In this document: positions 1 through 10,999 of the stretch, in pieces
Layout of the letters: every line of letters begins with the position of its first letter
Numbering within the stretch: position 1 is the first letter of the stretch
Origin: Pelodera strongyloides
Taxonomy: Eukaryota; Nematoda; Chromadorea; Rhabditida; Rhabditidae
DNA: 64,000 nt
Assembly (NCBI GenBank): GCA_036852015.1
Contig: JAANDG010000641.1
Coordinates: forward strand, 17,362 to 81,361
Direction of reading: 5' to 3'
The notes under the pieces: model-generated
Seen by the model: only the letters and a program-made list of their open reading frames with translations
Database searches by the model: none
Told to the model about the DNA's origin: nothing
Position numbers and translations under genes: made by a program

Positions 1-160
1 CACACCCCCGCCAAAAAATGGGTAATGTATAGGTACTGTATACGTATTATTGCTATGATACATCGAGTTTTACACATAGATACAGATAGAAGTAACTGTG
101 TCATACGCACCAGCAGCCTTTTCCAAATATAGCACCAAGTTATTTAAAACAGGTCCTCAC

Positions 161-324
161 CTTCCAATTCACATCCCGCACATAGACCGATCCTATGAAC
201 TCATGACAACCCAAGGTAGCACGCGACACCCGATCCGTGAATCCGTCGACACTCAACGGACGAAACTCCAATGACACCCTCGAGTCAAAGCCGCAACAGT
301 ATTCTGCTCTGAAAAGTGGCATGT
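161..324 (-). CDS. Candidate exon of repeated-module gene, unknown product
   Basis: Open stretch of about 54 codons bounded on the minus strand by a CTCAG acceptor and an AAG|GTGAGG donor. It has a CC pair (AEYCCGFDSRVS) and ends YVRDVNWK. A decayed relative lies near 2186-2330, ending YVRDVNMK just before a GTAGGA donor, but there the CC-containing part and the YVRDVNMK part are in different frames with stops between. This suggests a duplicated exon of which the second copy is broken. I recognise no family. Which exons it joins is unknown. Confidence 0.35.
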
Positions 325-2185
325 CTGAGTAATATTACCAATGGCACCATCGTTCGGTTACCTCGACTACAGTAAGTTTTTTTTTCCAAACAATGGGATG
401 CAAAGCTAAGTTTGTAAGTTGACGACCTTAGTAACCATTCAAAACAAACCATTATGTTGCTCAGGTCGGACACGTCACGTTCGAGTAAGGTCTGCGAACC
501 GGCTTTCCAGCAAATCTCCGGAACTCACGCGCCTCCATAGCGTACAAGACCAAATGCACACCGTTCCTGCAAATGATTTCAGTATAGAGAATTGTGCTTC
601 AGATAATCCGCACCATTACTATTCGCAGTTTCGGGACTGCTACACAAACATCAAACAAATCACGAGGTGGATACGTATTCGACGTCAAATTACCCATATG
701 ACATAAGTTAATGTGCAAAGCGTACCTTGCAGATAATCAGCTAGTCAGCGTCCTGATCAATAGGTAATGCGATACACCTCAACGATCTAACGCACAGCAC
801 GAAGTTCCACTCTTTGTCGTTGTCAAGCGCTTCACGCGAAATCTGAACAAAGCAATATACACTTCAAACAAATTACATCTTAATTAAGTATACCAATTAG
901 TATTCTTATCTAGATCGCTAAAAAAAGGTGGGAAGATCTAGAATTGAGTTGTCCCATTATGTTTGTCAACCAAGTCAGAGTCAAAAGCTGCATATCACAG
1001 GTGCTAACCTTCGAAAAAAAACCAGGACGTTTTCGGAATAAAGGAAACAGAGTAAAACATACGCTTTCTAGACTTAGGCTCCAAGTAAAGGCGAAGTGGG
1101 ACACCGCAGTAATCGAGGTAGAGTTCCAGGGGCCACACATCATGAGCACGAAGGTTACGGATCATATTCTGAAAAGATGGAAGTGTTTACATACAGTAGC
1201 AAGTAGCATATAGTAGTGCTGTTTCGCAACAACGCCCTATGGACTATGCCATCAAGGCGGGTCAATTTTTCACTATTGGGCTTACAATTCAAAGGAAAGG
1301 TAAAGTTACAGTGAATACGTACCTGCTGATTTAAACCAATGACGCGAGGGAAGAGGACCATCCAGAGTTTCCGAGAGTGGAATAGAGACTAGAGAAAGAA
1401 GAGAAAAAGAGAGAAAAAAATGGAAGATAAAAAAGAGAAAGACTTGAAAGCGAGAAAGAGCTCAGAGTCAGAGCATCGAGGCACAATAAACATAGAAAGA
1501 TTACAAAATCCTGTAATGTGCAAAAAATGACAGGAAAACCGCCTAGGAAAAATAGGCACATAACTACACATACAAATTAAAGTTGTCCACGGAGGATCTT
1601 TTCAAATCATATTCTCATGATTTCTTTTGAGTGCGTTTAATTTTTTCGCTCTCAGGCTGTTTTGGTTTTTTTTAGTCGTGAACTTTCATAGACTTTTGAT
1701 ATGAAAACTAACAGAAAAACGCAATCAATAATCAAATCAACATTCATTTCATTTTCAGCTGACTAAAGATTCTGTGAAAGTTCACGTTTGTCAGCTCTTC
1801 ATTCTGAGACTGACACAGCCTTCGATATTTTCTTAATAATAATGATCAACAATAGACCGCCATGGGCATGAGAAGTAGCCGGCAATCACGATCTCGGAAG
1901 GCGAACGCGCCCAAAACTAAATAACAAACATAAAAATCTATTGCACTGAACATCTCATGAAATTCTCTGAAGCACCGTAGAATATACACCAAAATGAAAG
2001 CTGAGGACTGTATTTGCTACTCCACATTTATTGTAAGAACATAATAATGTGCGTTTCTAAATGACCACTATGATACATTGAGTTTTTACATAGATAAAAG
2101 ACAATGACAGAAGAAACGCGGTACTGACCTACTGACGGTACTGTAACATCGTTTTGTTTACCAGGTGTAATAAAATGGTTTCCTA

Positions 2186-2330
2186 CCTTCATGTTCACAT
2201 CCCTGACATAACGGAGCGGAGTTATACATTGACCCGGAGCGGTGTTATCCATTTCGCGACACCAGAAGAGACATCAATGAGGCACTCGTCAGAATCGTCG
2301 CCGCAACATTTCTGCACTAAAATGTGGTAT
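2186..2330 (-). pseudogene. Decayed copy of the 161-324 exon
   Basis: Minus-strand sequence with a TTTTAG acceptor near 2320 and an AAG|GTAGGA donor. One frame reads KCCGDDSDECLIDVSSGVAKW, another YVRDVNMK; no single frame spans both. The match of both ends to the 161-324 exon is the only evidence of origin. It could also be chance similarity in a fast-diverging region. Confidence 0.3.
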
Positions 2331-3513
2331 GAATGGGAATATGGAAAACCTGTCAGTTTGGAACTAGCTATTCGGTCCTCGCTTCCACAATGTCCACTTC
2401 CACAATTCATTTTTTTTGCTCAAATCAGCTGAATACCAACCAAATCGTAGCGTAACATGTGTTCAAAACAAACCAGTGAATTGACCACGAAAACGTCACG
2501 ATGAGGTAGGCGCTTCAAAGTCTGCGAAGCAGCGCACACAACCAGATCCAAACAGCGCTCAAGCAGCCCTCGGAAGGAAAGGTCCAGTTAGGGCATCCTT
2601 GTCGCCATTATCATCCTATATACACATTGAGATTCGAGCATGCCGCCACAATCCACATCCCTGAATTTGCAGATTGGTAGAGGGCAGTTGGCTAATTAGT
2701 TCTCAAAAAAAATCAAGTGTTTTGGTTCAGTAGTTTTTGCGTTATTAATTGCGATGTGCTCCGAGGTCTGGGAAACCCCCGGTGAAGAACCAAAAAGGGC
2801 TAGGCGCTAGCGCGCTTAACCCCAAATAGACATACCATAAGATATAGATTGACCACTTTATTGATTAACTGATTGGGTATCACACTATCACTACTAAATG
2901 CTATTATGCGATGCGTGGCTAGTCATTCAACTACAAAGTACAACTACAAATTACCTACACTGGTCTAGATGTGAAACATACTAGTAGTCAGCTCGTCAGC
3001 TGATACTGCACGTAGACGTCGACGTGTTCGATGTCCTAGGCGTCCAGAGACCTTCAAAATCGTAGTCATGCCTCATCCATTGACAAAGTAATCCGCAAGA
3101 CCTAAAAAGTATACAATTATTTTATCATAAACAAATAAGAAAGAAGCCCACACAGCTGTCACGAAGATTTCCCTGAATTTCCCTCCCCGCATAAGTCAGG
3201 TAGTAAAGCGTGATCCGTTGATAAATCTCGCAATTCGCAATAGCCATGTATGGTATTCAAATACCTTACCATTTCACCATCATCCGGATAACCAGTCGAG
3301 CAGCTATTGTTCAGTTTTCCGGAGGCACATTCCAGCAATCCATTGCACATTCGGACATTCGGAGACACCACCACTACTGCGTTTGGGCGAACTAAAAGCA
3401 ACACAGTAATAGATACATGCACTACAAAGCATAATGTACCTACACTACACTACGACGCTGTCCAAAACCCCGCATGCTAGTTACAAGTTCTTAGTTTTTA
3501 TGTTCTTATTTAC

Positions 3514-3625
3514 CTTGTTCGATTGATCCTCAAAATCCGATGATCCTCTTTCCGAAATGACAAGATAGAAACATCCATCCAAAGGACCCGCACCAGAACC
3601 TTTCATGCTGGCGTGTTCATGAGAC
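3514..3625 (-). CDS. Candidate exon, Gly/Cys-rich repeated module
   Basis: 112 nt between a TTTTTGCAG acceptor and an AAG|GTAAATA donor. It encodes a segment containing GSGAGPLDGCFYLV, which resembles AGTLRDGFCLV in the 5478-5607 exon. Similar modules in separate exons suggest a protein built by exon duplication. Function unknown. Confidence 0.35.
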
Positions 3626-3774
3626 CTGCAAAAAGATGACATCTCAAATAGACCGCGATGATTTATGTAACGCGCACCGCAACACGTAGTCGATGGTTGG
3701 TCAATCAAAACAATGCAAATTATGCTAACACAACATACCGATAACACAACAACGAACAACAAGACACAACATAC

Positions 3775-3890
3775 CGTGATTTCCGAACAAACTGCGTGAC
3801 CAATCGCACTTCAGCTCGGCACAGCCCATTACATTACAAGACAACAGTTCTTGACACTTGAATATCCCAGCTTCGAAGCCTCCGCTGCAC
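3775..3890 (-). CDS. Candidate exon, Cys-rich repeated module
   Basis: 116 nt from a TTTAG acceptor to an ACG|GTATG donor. It encodes a Cys-rich segment including CSGGFEAGIFKCQELLSC followed by CAELKCDW. The spacing and the ACG|GT exon end match the exon at 5478-5607. Alternating Cys could indicate an extracellular, disulfide-bonded module, but no signal peptide was found that can be linked to it. Confidence 0.35.
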
Positions 3891-4139
3891 CTAAATGTTA
3901 TATAAACGCTGTGTACGTACTGCACAATTATCAGTGAAGAACTATACTGGATATCAATTCCGAAATTTAGATACGCTTATTAAAATACTGTAGTACTCTG
4001 CTTTGTTGTGTATTCCATAGGTCTCCAGCAGGAACAAAAAAATGCTTATGTACACCTAAATTATTGTTCTAAGTTAGTAAACGTGCTAGGACGAGCAAAG
4101 AAACAGCTTGCTGCGGCATACAAATGTCTTCCTTACCAT

Positions 4140-4230
4140 GAAGGATCAAAATTGCCAGCTCCTTTTCATTGTGCCAGATGCGCCAGTCGATAATATTCTG
4201 CCCACGGAATAATCTACGGCCTCCAACTCC
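4140..4230 (-). CDS. Candidate exon with FRGQNIID motif
   Basis: Minus-strand open segment reading RRLFRGQNIIDWRIWHNEK and ending at a CATG|GTAAGGA donor near 4140. A second segment near 5230-5310 reads ESEFDLFYWQNIIDTLSW. The shared QNIID core and surrounding aromatic residues point to a duplicated exon. The second copy runs into a TAG before a donor. The acceptors are unclear. Confidence 0.25.
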
Positions 4231-5477
4231 ATTTCAAAAGTTCCTCCTCAGCAATCTCTAAAAACGTTCAATAATACATCGGATTTCATAGGTAGTCCAT
4301 AACCAGAAGAAAGGCAACATCGGCAACATACATAAACGTATGTTGCGCTTATCCATAAATTCATCTCTAACGGCGGCGTACCTTGTTAATTATTTAATAG
4401 AACTCTTACCGTATCCTATTAACTCTTCCGTTGTCGTTGATCTTATCCAGGTTGACCAGGATGACAAGCGAACACACATCGACGAGAAGATCAGTTAGCG
4501 TGCACAAGGAACTCCGGGAAAGGCAATACCAAGACTCAAGACTGCCAAGTCATCGCGAAACTGTACTCATTCCTGTAAATACAATTTGTAAAGTGTAAAG
4601 TAAACCATAAAGAGGATACACATCAAATGATGAAGGAAACCGGACTGGCTTTCAAGTCGCGTTTTCAAAAACTATTCGCAGAGGACACCTTCCCGCTTCA
4701 CATTTACATACTTTTTTATTTACCTTTAGCAACGCACAAAGTTCTCATTCTAACGCGGCGGCACCGTTCCCGGGAGCACATTGTAATCGAAGACGCTGAC
4801 GGCACCAAGAAAGATCCAAATATTCGAAATGTCAAAGGCGACAATTACGAGACGACGAGACCTGCAAAAAGAGTAAATCTCCATTAGTTCGTTGTGATTT
4901 ATATTCAGCTACATCAGTAAGTTTTCAAACTTAATTCAAAACTATGATATAAGAACATACCGAAGAGGGTTCCGAGCAATTAGCGCGGATTCCAATTGTA
5001 TCCATCGATCCATCCATAACAGTCTATTACACAAAAAGACTTCTCCAATAGTCCAAGAGTCCTTCCGACCCCCTAAAGGAAATTAATGAATTATGTATCA
5101 AGAACCACCATGTCACGTGCAAATGTTCCCGAATGTAAGTTAATGACAAGTACATTTCAGTCCCCATATCGTTGATTCTATTGACATACCTGCTTATTAC
5201 GTTCGAATACGGTATGGCACTACCCATATTCTTCACCGTTCCAGCTGAGAGTGTCGATAATATTCTGCCAGTAGAATAAGTCGAACTCTGACTCCTCACT
5301 CTCATATAAAGCGTTCTTCGCAATGTGCACGCAATCTCTGAAAACAGTGCATATAATATATCGGATGGTAGCCGAAAAGCCAAACTACACAAATGTTAAT
5401 ACACATGTTGTGTTAATTCATGTATGTATCTCTAAATCTGACGGCATGCATAGTTAATTATTAAAGGACATTCTTAC

Positions 5478-5607
5478 CGTAGCCACATCTTCAAAGTTTC
5501 GCACTCAGAGTCACCGGTCCAACAACCAACATTGTCTTTCATAGATTCCCGGGCCCCGCAACTGCGCGACGCAACCAAACAAAAGCCATCACGAAGAGTG
5601 CCTGCAC
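5478..5607 (-). CDS. Candidate exon, Cys-rich repeated module
   Basis: 130 nt between a TTTTGCAG acceptor and a CTACG|GTAAGA donor. The frame reads AGTLRDGFCLVASRSCGARE and later VGCWTGDSECETLK. It resembles the exons at 3514-3625 and 3775-3890 and is the best formed of this set. The protein family is not recognised. Confidence 0.4.
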
Positions 5608-5804
5608 CTGCAAAAGATGTAGAGTGAGTACATTATGAAGTATAACGCAATATACAAACACACAAATTACGGTGATAGAGCCTTGAAACGACTGCAATTA
5701 TTGTTGCAAATAAAATGTATTAGTATTGTTCGGGACGTCCCGTGGATCCACACAGCATGTATTTTCATGTTAGGGTTAGATAATATTAGTAAGATACCCT
5801 TACC

Positions 5805-5920
5805 ATGAAGGCCAAGATCCTGGTAGTTGCCAGGGTTGACACTATTCAGCCCCCCATGGAACACATCATCGATCAACAACGACAACGACTCTCTCATAAC
5901 GTTCCGTGTCAGCGATTTCT
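5805..5920 (-). CDS. Candidate exon ending LGLHG
   Basis: Minus-strand open segment from a TTTTTTTAG acceptor near 5920 to a CATG|GTAAGGG donor near 5805. It includes SLLIDDVFHGGLNSVNPGNY and ends DLGLHG. The same CATG|GTAAGG exon end is seen in the candidate at 4140-4230. Function unknown. Confidence 0.35.
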
Positions 5921-6800
5921 AAAAAAAAATACAAATAATGCACGGGAGACGGGTTACCGTAATCAACATGGTAGACATCATACACAAAGATGTGCTTGCT
6001 GATTTGAATCGTGCATTCATCTCTAAATTGCTAACAATAAGTAAAACCTTACCGTATCCTTCGGCCGCCCTCCCGCTCTCCGCCTCCTTGCAGGCAATTG
6101 ACCTCGATCTCGTTTTCCCACGAAATAACTATAAGTACAAAGTATAAAGAACATCGTAAAGTCAAACGTATCACCACATCAACTAAGATTTAGAAACCAT
6201 TGTGGCACAATCGAACTATATTTTTACATTTTCGTATTCGCAGGTTACACCTTCCTCAATAGATCATACAAGTTTTACTTACCTTCTATCCTCAAGATTA
6301 CACGTCCATCGCCGGCGCTCATATCTCAGCAGACGAATGTGAATACGACAAATCACACAAGCATCCAAGTTCTCACACTCACAAAGACCAACATCCAGGC
6401 GGAAACATTCCGACACCTGCAAGAGGAAATCTCAATTAGTAAACAGTAGAAAAGTACAGAGTGCTAAAATTGAAGTAGCCATCAGTATTACAAAATTATG
6501 CTAACCTACCGAATACGGTTTCCGACCACAGTGCAACCAATAGTCAATGGCAATGGTTTCGTTCCTAACAGTCAATTACCGCGGGACATCCTTCACGGTC
6601 ATTTCTCCAATTCCAAGTTCAAAGTCTGAGGTCCATCCGTTCACCTGAAGTTCACGAATGATACAGATACAGTAAGAATGCTTGTAAAGATCCATAGTAC
6701 CAATTCGGTCCAGTTAGGATATCTGCAAAAATAGCGCATGTTGAGTTGACTTGTATTCAAGTGTACGAGCAGCCATAGTTTGTAAATTGATGACATTCTT

Positions 6801-6919
6801 ACCGTAACACGAGACTCTTCACTCTGCGGCTCCTTGATCTTATCCAGTTGACTATAACTATATTGTACAGTAGGGAGATCCAGGTCACAAACGAGAGCCA
6901 TCACAACGACGTTACGTTC
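6801..6919 (-). CDS. Candidate exon with LDKIKEPQSEES motif
   Basis: Minus-strand segment from a GTTTTAG acceptor to a TTACG|GTAAGA donor. It reads VCDLDLPTVQYSYSQLDK then IKEPQSEESRVT. A related segment near 4410-4490 has VNLDKINDNGRVNRIR and ends at TACG|GTAAG, and the 7779-7915 exon has NKPQSDALVKRGAET before ACG|GTAAG. The repeated exon ends support common descent. Confidence 0.35.
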
Positions 6920-7778
6920 CTAAAACACAGCGTAAAGTGTAAAGCTCAACGCATATCATAGAGTATTACCACATCACCACCGTACTGACAAAGAGACAGT
7001 AAAGTGCAGTGCTACAGTTTTCTACCATAAAACATACATAACACAGCTCATGGTAATTATATGTTTTACTTACTGAGTATTTTCAATCCATGTCCACATC
7101 GACGACCCACTGAAGATACACCTTGATAACACATGCAGGTGGTCCCCGTCCCGAAGCAACATTCAAAGATATGAAGCCTAACAAGTGGGAAAGTTGCGCG
7201 ATCTGCAAGCAGAATCAGAATCAAATAAGTTACTATCAACAAACAGGTTCAACAAGAAAGGAGCTTCCAGTAGGAATTCAAATTGATTAAGTTTCAACTT
7301 ACTCTTTGAAAAGTCCAGTGATTATTGTGCTAGCTGAGAGAGTGGTAGTCGACATATGTTCCGCCCATAGAACACTCCGATCCAAACCAGCCATAGCCAA
7401 TCGTATCACTCGGAAACCTTCCTCGCAAATAGCTAAAAAAAACGCAAATAATGTATTCGTCTTTGAAACATAGGTAGTGTGCGGCGAGAATCTGGCACTA
7501 AAACGGCGCACACCGAACGATCAATGGCGACAGTCTCGCACCTACCTCACAAATAAATAAAAACACGAACATAATGTATTCGTCTTTGAAACATAGATGG
7601 TGTGCGGCGAGAATCTGGCCCTAAAACGGCGCACGTAGAACGACAAATAGCGGCAGTTCGCAAAGGACGGACGCGAAAAAAAATTGTAGTATCGGATAAA
7701 AATGTGCGCCGCGGCACCCGCCCCCTCTCCAGGTGCCCGTCCCGTCAGAAAATTAATACCACTTAAGTTAATTCTTAC

Positions 7779-7915
7779 CGTTTCCGCTCCTCGTTTGACA
7801 AGTGCGTCACTCTGTGGCTTGTTGGTACGGTACAATCCAGTTTCAGAGTTCCAGCCAAAGTCCACATCCCGAGTTGAGATCCAGGTCAGACACCACCAAT
7901 GAAAGATTTCCACAC
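7779..7915 (-). CDS. Candidate exon, Trp-rich module
   Basis: 137 nt between a CTTGCAG acceptor and an AACG|GTAAGAA donor. The frame reads GVEIFHWWCLTWISTRDVDF then GWNSETGLYRTNKPQSD. It is one of the cleaner exons in this region. Its acceptor-side neighbour is unknown and no domain is recognised. Confidence 0.4.
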
Positions 7916-7999
7916 CTGCAAGCAAGTACAAAATAAATATTTATTAAAAAAAACTTACAATAATCGAGAAAACTGTACCGCACCGTTTCACTACTTCAG

Positions 8000-9390
8000 C
8001 AATCCCAATCAGAAATGTTGATACTTAATCAAAACAAATTAAAGATATTTCCCATGCCTGATATTTCATCGTCCAAGGGACAGATTGCCTACATTCAGCT
8101 CCAGTCCAGATTCAGAGCCTTGTCGCCTCGCTCAAACACACAGAATAAATCAGCCATTCTTCAAGCATCCAGAGAAACACTACGGCGACGGCGGTGACGC
8201 CTAAAAATGAACTGTGGTTAAACATAAACCTTTGAGAGAGCTAATTTAATCACACACAAGTTTCCAGTGCATTTCCGGGAAAAATCAGACATACGTAAGC
8301 GAAGGAATTTGAATACTTGGTCGGTGAGGAATTGGTCGGCATTCGGTATGAAGGTTCAATCATACTTACCGTGTGCGAAATCCTGGTAGTTTTTCGTGAG
8401 AAGAGACACTCGCTCAAATTCCGCGCATGCGCATAGACCACAGCTATATGCACACGAGTCGTAGTTTTCTTCGCAAGAGAGGACTAAAACGGCGCAAATA
8501 ATGTACTCGTAGTGAAACATTTGGAGTGTGCGGCGACAAGCCCGCGCGAAAATGGTGCACGCACGGTGACCGTCTAGTGAAGGATGGCGGAATTATCCTC
8601 GTATGCTAATCGTTAGCAAACATATAAGCTAACGATATTCTTACCGTATCCTCATTTCGTAAAAATTGAGTTGACCTTCCGGGTCATTCCATTAGTGACT
8701 TGCGGGGCAGGGCAAGCAGCACAACAACCACACGAGCCATTCCAAAGGACTTCCTTATCATCTGCAAGCAAGCACATCACTACAGCGTATAAATTCCGTG
8801 CGCAAATGAAGGCGGCTGGAGGTGGTTTCTTTAGCTTAGTGATAGCCCATTTTAATAAAACACCATGTTTCGGTCAAAAAAAAATATACTAATGACAAAA
8901 TGTTGCCTTAGAGTAAGAGTAAGAAACATAAATATCCAACCAGTCTTGTGTCATCCTTCGGTCCAGCCCAACTCTCAATCATGTAGGTTCCAGTAGAAAA
9001 CGAGCTTTGTATTCTAGAGACTAGGAGCACGACCATGATTCTCCATCCAATTTCGACCTAGAAAATGTTTGCACTATTGGGAGTGTTCATCTGATTATAT
9101 AAAAGAGTAACCGTAGTGTGAGTTAGGACACACTTTATGGAAGTTCAATTAGAATAAATTGCACCGCAGGCTATGAAAGAGCTCAATTGATGCTCATTAC
9201 GCAAAAGAACTTATTTGTGGACTTATTCACACGCTTTTCATATACGGTTTAGACGTTTCATAAGTATGGAAAGGTGCCTCAGGCGACGTAGCCGTCTGGT
9301 ATATGATATGATAAAACTATGAAACGAACCTTAATAAAGGAGGCATCCAATCTTGTTTTCGAGCCTCATCCAGACACTGATCCTCAAAAC
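8000..9390. other. No assignable gene; scattered donor-like sites
   Basis: Several minus-strand TTACCGT donor-like sites occur (for example near 8367 and 8641), but the segments next to them contain stops or lack a convincing acceptor. I see decayed relatives of the exons to the left at best. From about 8,900 to 9,390 I see nothing recognisable. Confidence 0.3.
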
Positions 9391-10384
9391 GTCGGCCATT
9401 CATTCCTTCGCGATTACATGCACAGCCGATTGACACGAACTAAAACACAAAAACACATATATTATTTCTTTAAACTGACTGTAATGCAATCGGAAAAGTT
9501 CCCCCCGTGTCCCGCACACTATGGCTCAGCGCGCTACTCAATCAACCATTTGTTATCTTTGATGAACGGTCAAATTCTCACCTACGTCTTTGCGCAGCAG
9601 AAGCACAGCGAGACAGAGAGTGAAGTTTGGAGATGCTGAAGAGAAAATCCAATGAGCAGGCATCAGTTGGCAATCGAAAGGTTCAGGTTGAAGATCCCTG
9701 GGACACGGGATTCTCGGAACACAGCTCCTGTGAGTAGCCTAAAGAAAACAATAAAACACTTTCCACTTTACAGTGACGCGAATAACACTTTACAACGACG
9801 CGAATAACACATTACAACGACGCGAATAACACTCTACAAAGACTATATAAACACCCAAAAATGGGAACCATTATATAACAATCGTACCTACATCAGCTTG
9901 GCAGAAACGAAGAATTCATCGGAACAGGCACTTCGGATGGCTTGGCTTGACTCAGTTGGTTGGCGCCAGAACAGCTGTAACCTGAAATATGTATAGTTTA
10001 CGCACTCTATACTATACCAGTAGAAACACGACACAATAATTCATTCAAAATTCAAATCCCTGACAACCTGGATACCACGCGAGGACAAACGACAGACGCA
10101 TAAATCATATCAGAATGAAAACCCACCGCAAACTCAATAGGTCATCTTCACGTCTTCACTTCAGAATTGTCGGAACAGCAGGTTCATACGGACGAACACA
10201 CATACACATAGACGTCGGTCATTCGTTCATTCGCGATTACATGCACATCCGATTGGCACTAACTAAAACACATATGTTATTTCTTTAAACTGACTTTAAT
10301 GGCATTTGGAAAAGTTCCCCCAGTGTCCCGCACACGCCACTCAGTCAACCATTTGTTATCCTTAATGAACGGTCCAATTCTCAC

Positions 10385-10543
10385 CTAAATAAGTAAGATC
10401 GACTTTGCGCAGCAGAAGCACAGCGAGACAGAGAGTGAAGTTTGGAGATGCTGAAGAGAAAGTCCAATGAGCAGGCATCAGTTGGCAATCGAAAGGTTCA
10501 GGTTCAAGAACCCCTGGGGCACGGGATTCTCGGAACACAGCTC
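10385..10543 (-). CDS. Candidate exon in right copy of the duplication
   Basis: Open minus-strand segment from a CACAG acceptor (an alternative TTTAG lies at 10551) to a TTTAG|GTGAGA donor. It reads VFRESRAPGVLEPEPFDCQL and then PAHWTFSSASPNFTLCLAV. The hydrophobic end could be part of a membrane segment. Family not recognised. Confidence 0.3.
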
Positions 10544-10652
10544 CTGTGAGCCTAAAGAAAACTATAACACTTTCCACTTTACAATGACGCGAATAACACT
10601 TTACAACGACTATATAAACACCAAAAACGGGAACAATTATAAACAATAATAC

Positions 10653-10754
10653 CTTCATCAGATTGGCAGAGACGAAGATTGGAATCCATTGGAACAGGCA
10701 CTTCCGATGGCTTCACTTGACTTCTCAGTTGGTCGGCGCCAGAACAACTGTAAC
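10653..10754 (-). CDS. Candidate exon in right copy of the duplication
   Basis: 102 nt from a TTCAG acceptor to a GAAG|GTATTA donor. It encodes YSCSGADQLRSQVKPSEV, then PVPMDSNLRLCQSDE. The left-copy counterpart near 9895-9985 is shorter and stops. Unknown product. Confidence 0.35.
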
Positions 10755-10999
10755 CTGAAGTATGTAGTTTGTGAAGTAGAACCACGACACAATAATGTAT
10801 TCTAATGTATTAAAATCCCTGACAAGCTGGATAAGGACAAATGACAGACGCATCATATCAGAATGAAAACCCACCGCAAACTCAATAGGTTATCTTCACG
10901 TCTTCACTTCAGAATTGTCGGAAGAGCAGGTTCATACGGACGAACACACATACACATAGATGGACGGACAAACGGACAGACATTCAGAAAATAGAGCGA

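Larger units (their letters stand above)
9391..10965. repeat. Tandem duplication, two units of about 0.81 kb
   Basis: The stretch beginning GTCGGCCATTCATTCCTTCG at 9391 recurs from 10213 with small changes. The block around GAGCAGGCATCAGTTGGCAA recurs about 811 bases later (9656 and 10467), and CAGGTTCATACGGACGAACA ends both units. The right copy keeps open exons on the minus strand (10385-10543 and 10653-10754). In the left copy the matching exon hits a stop at its end (CCAAGCTGATG), so the left copy looks degenerate. Confidence 0.85.
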
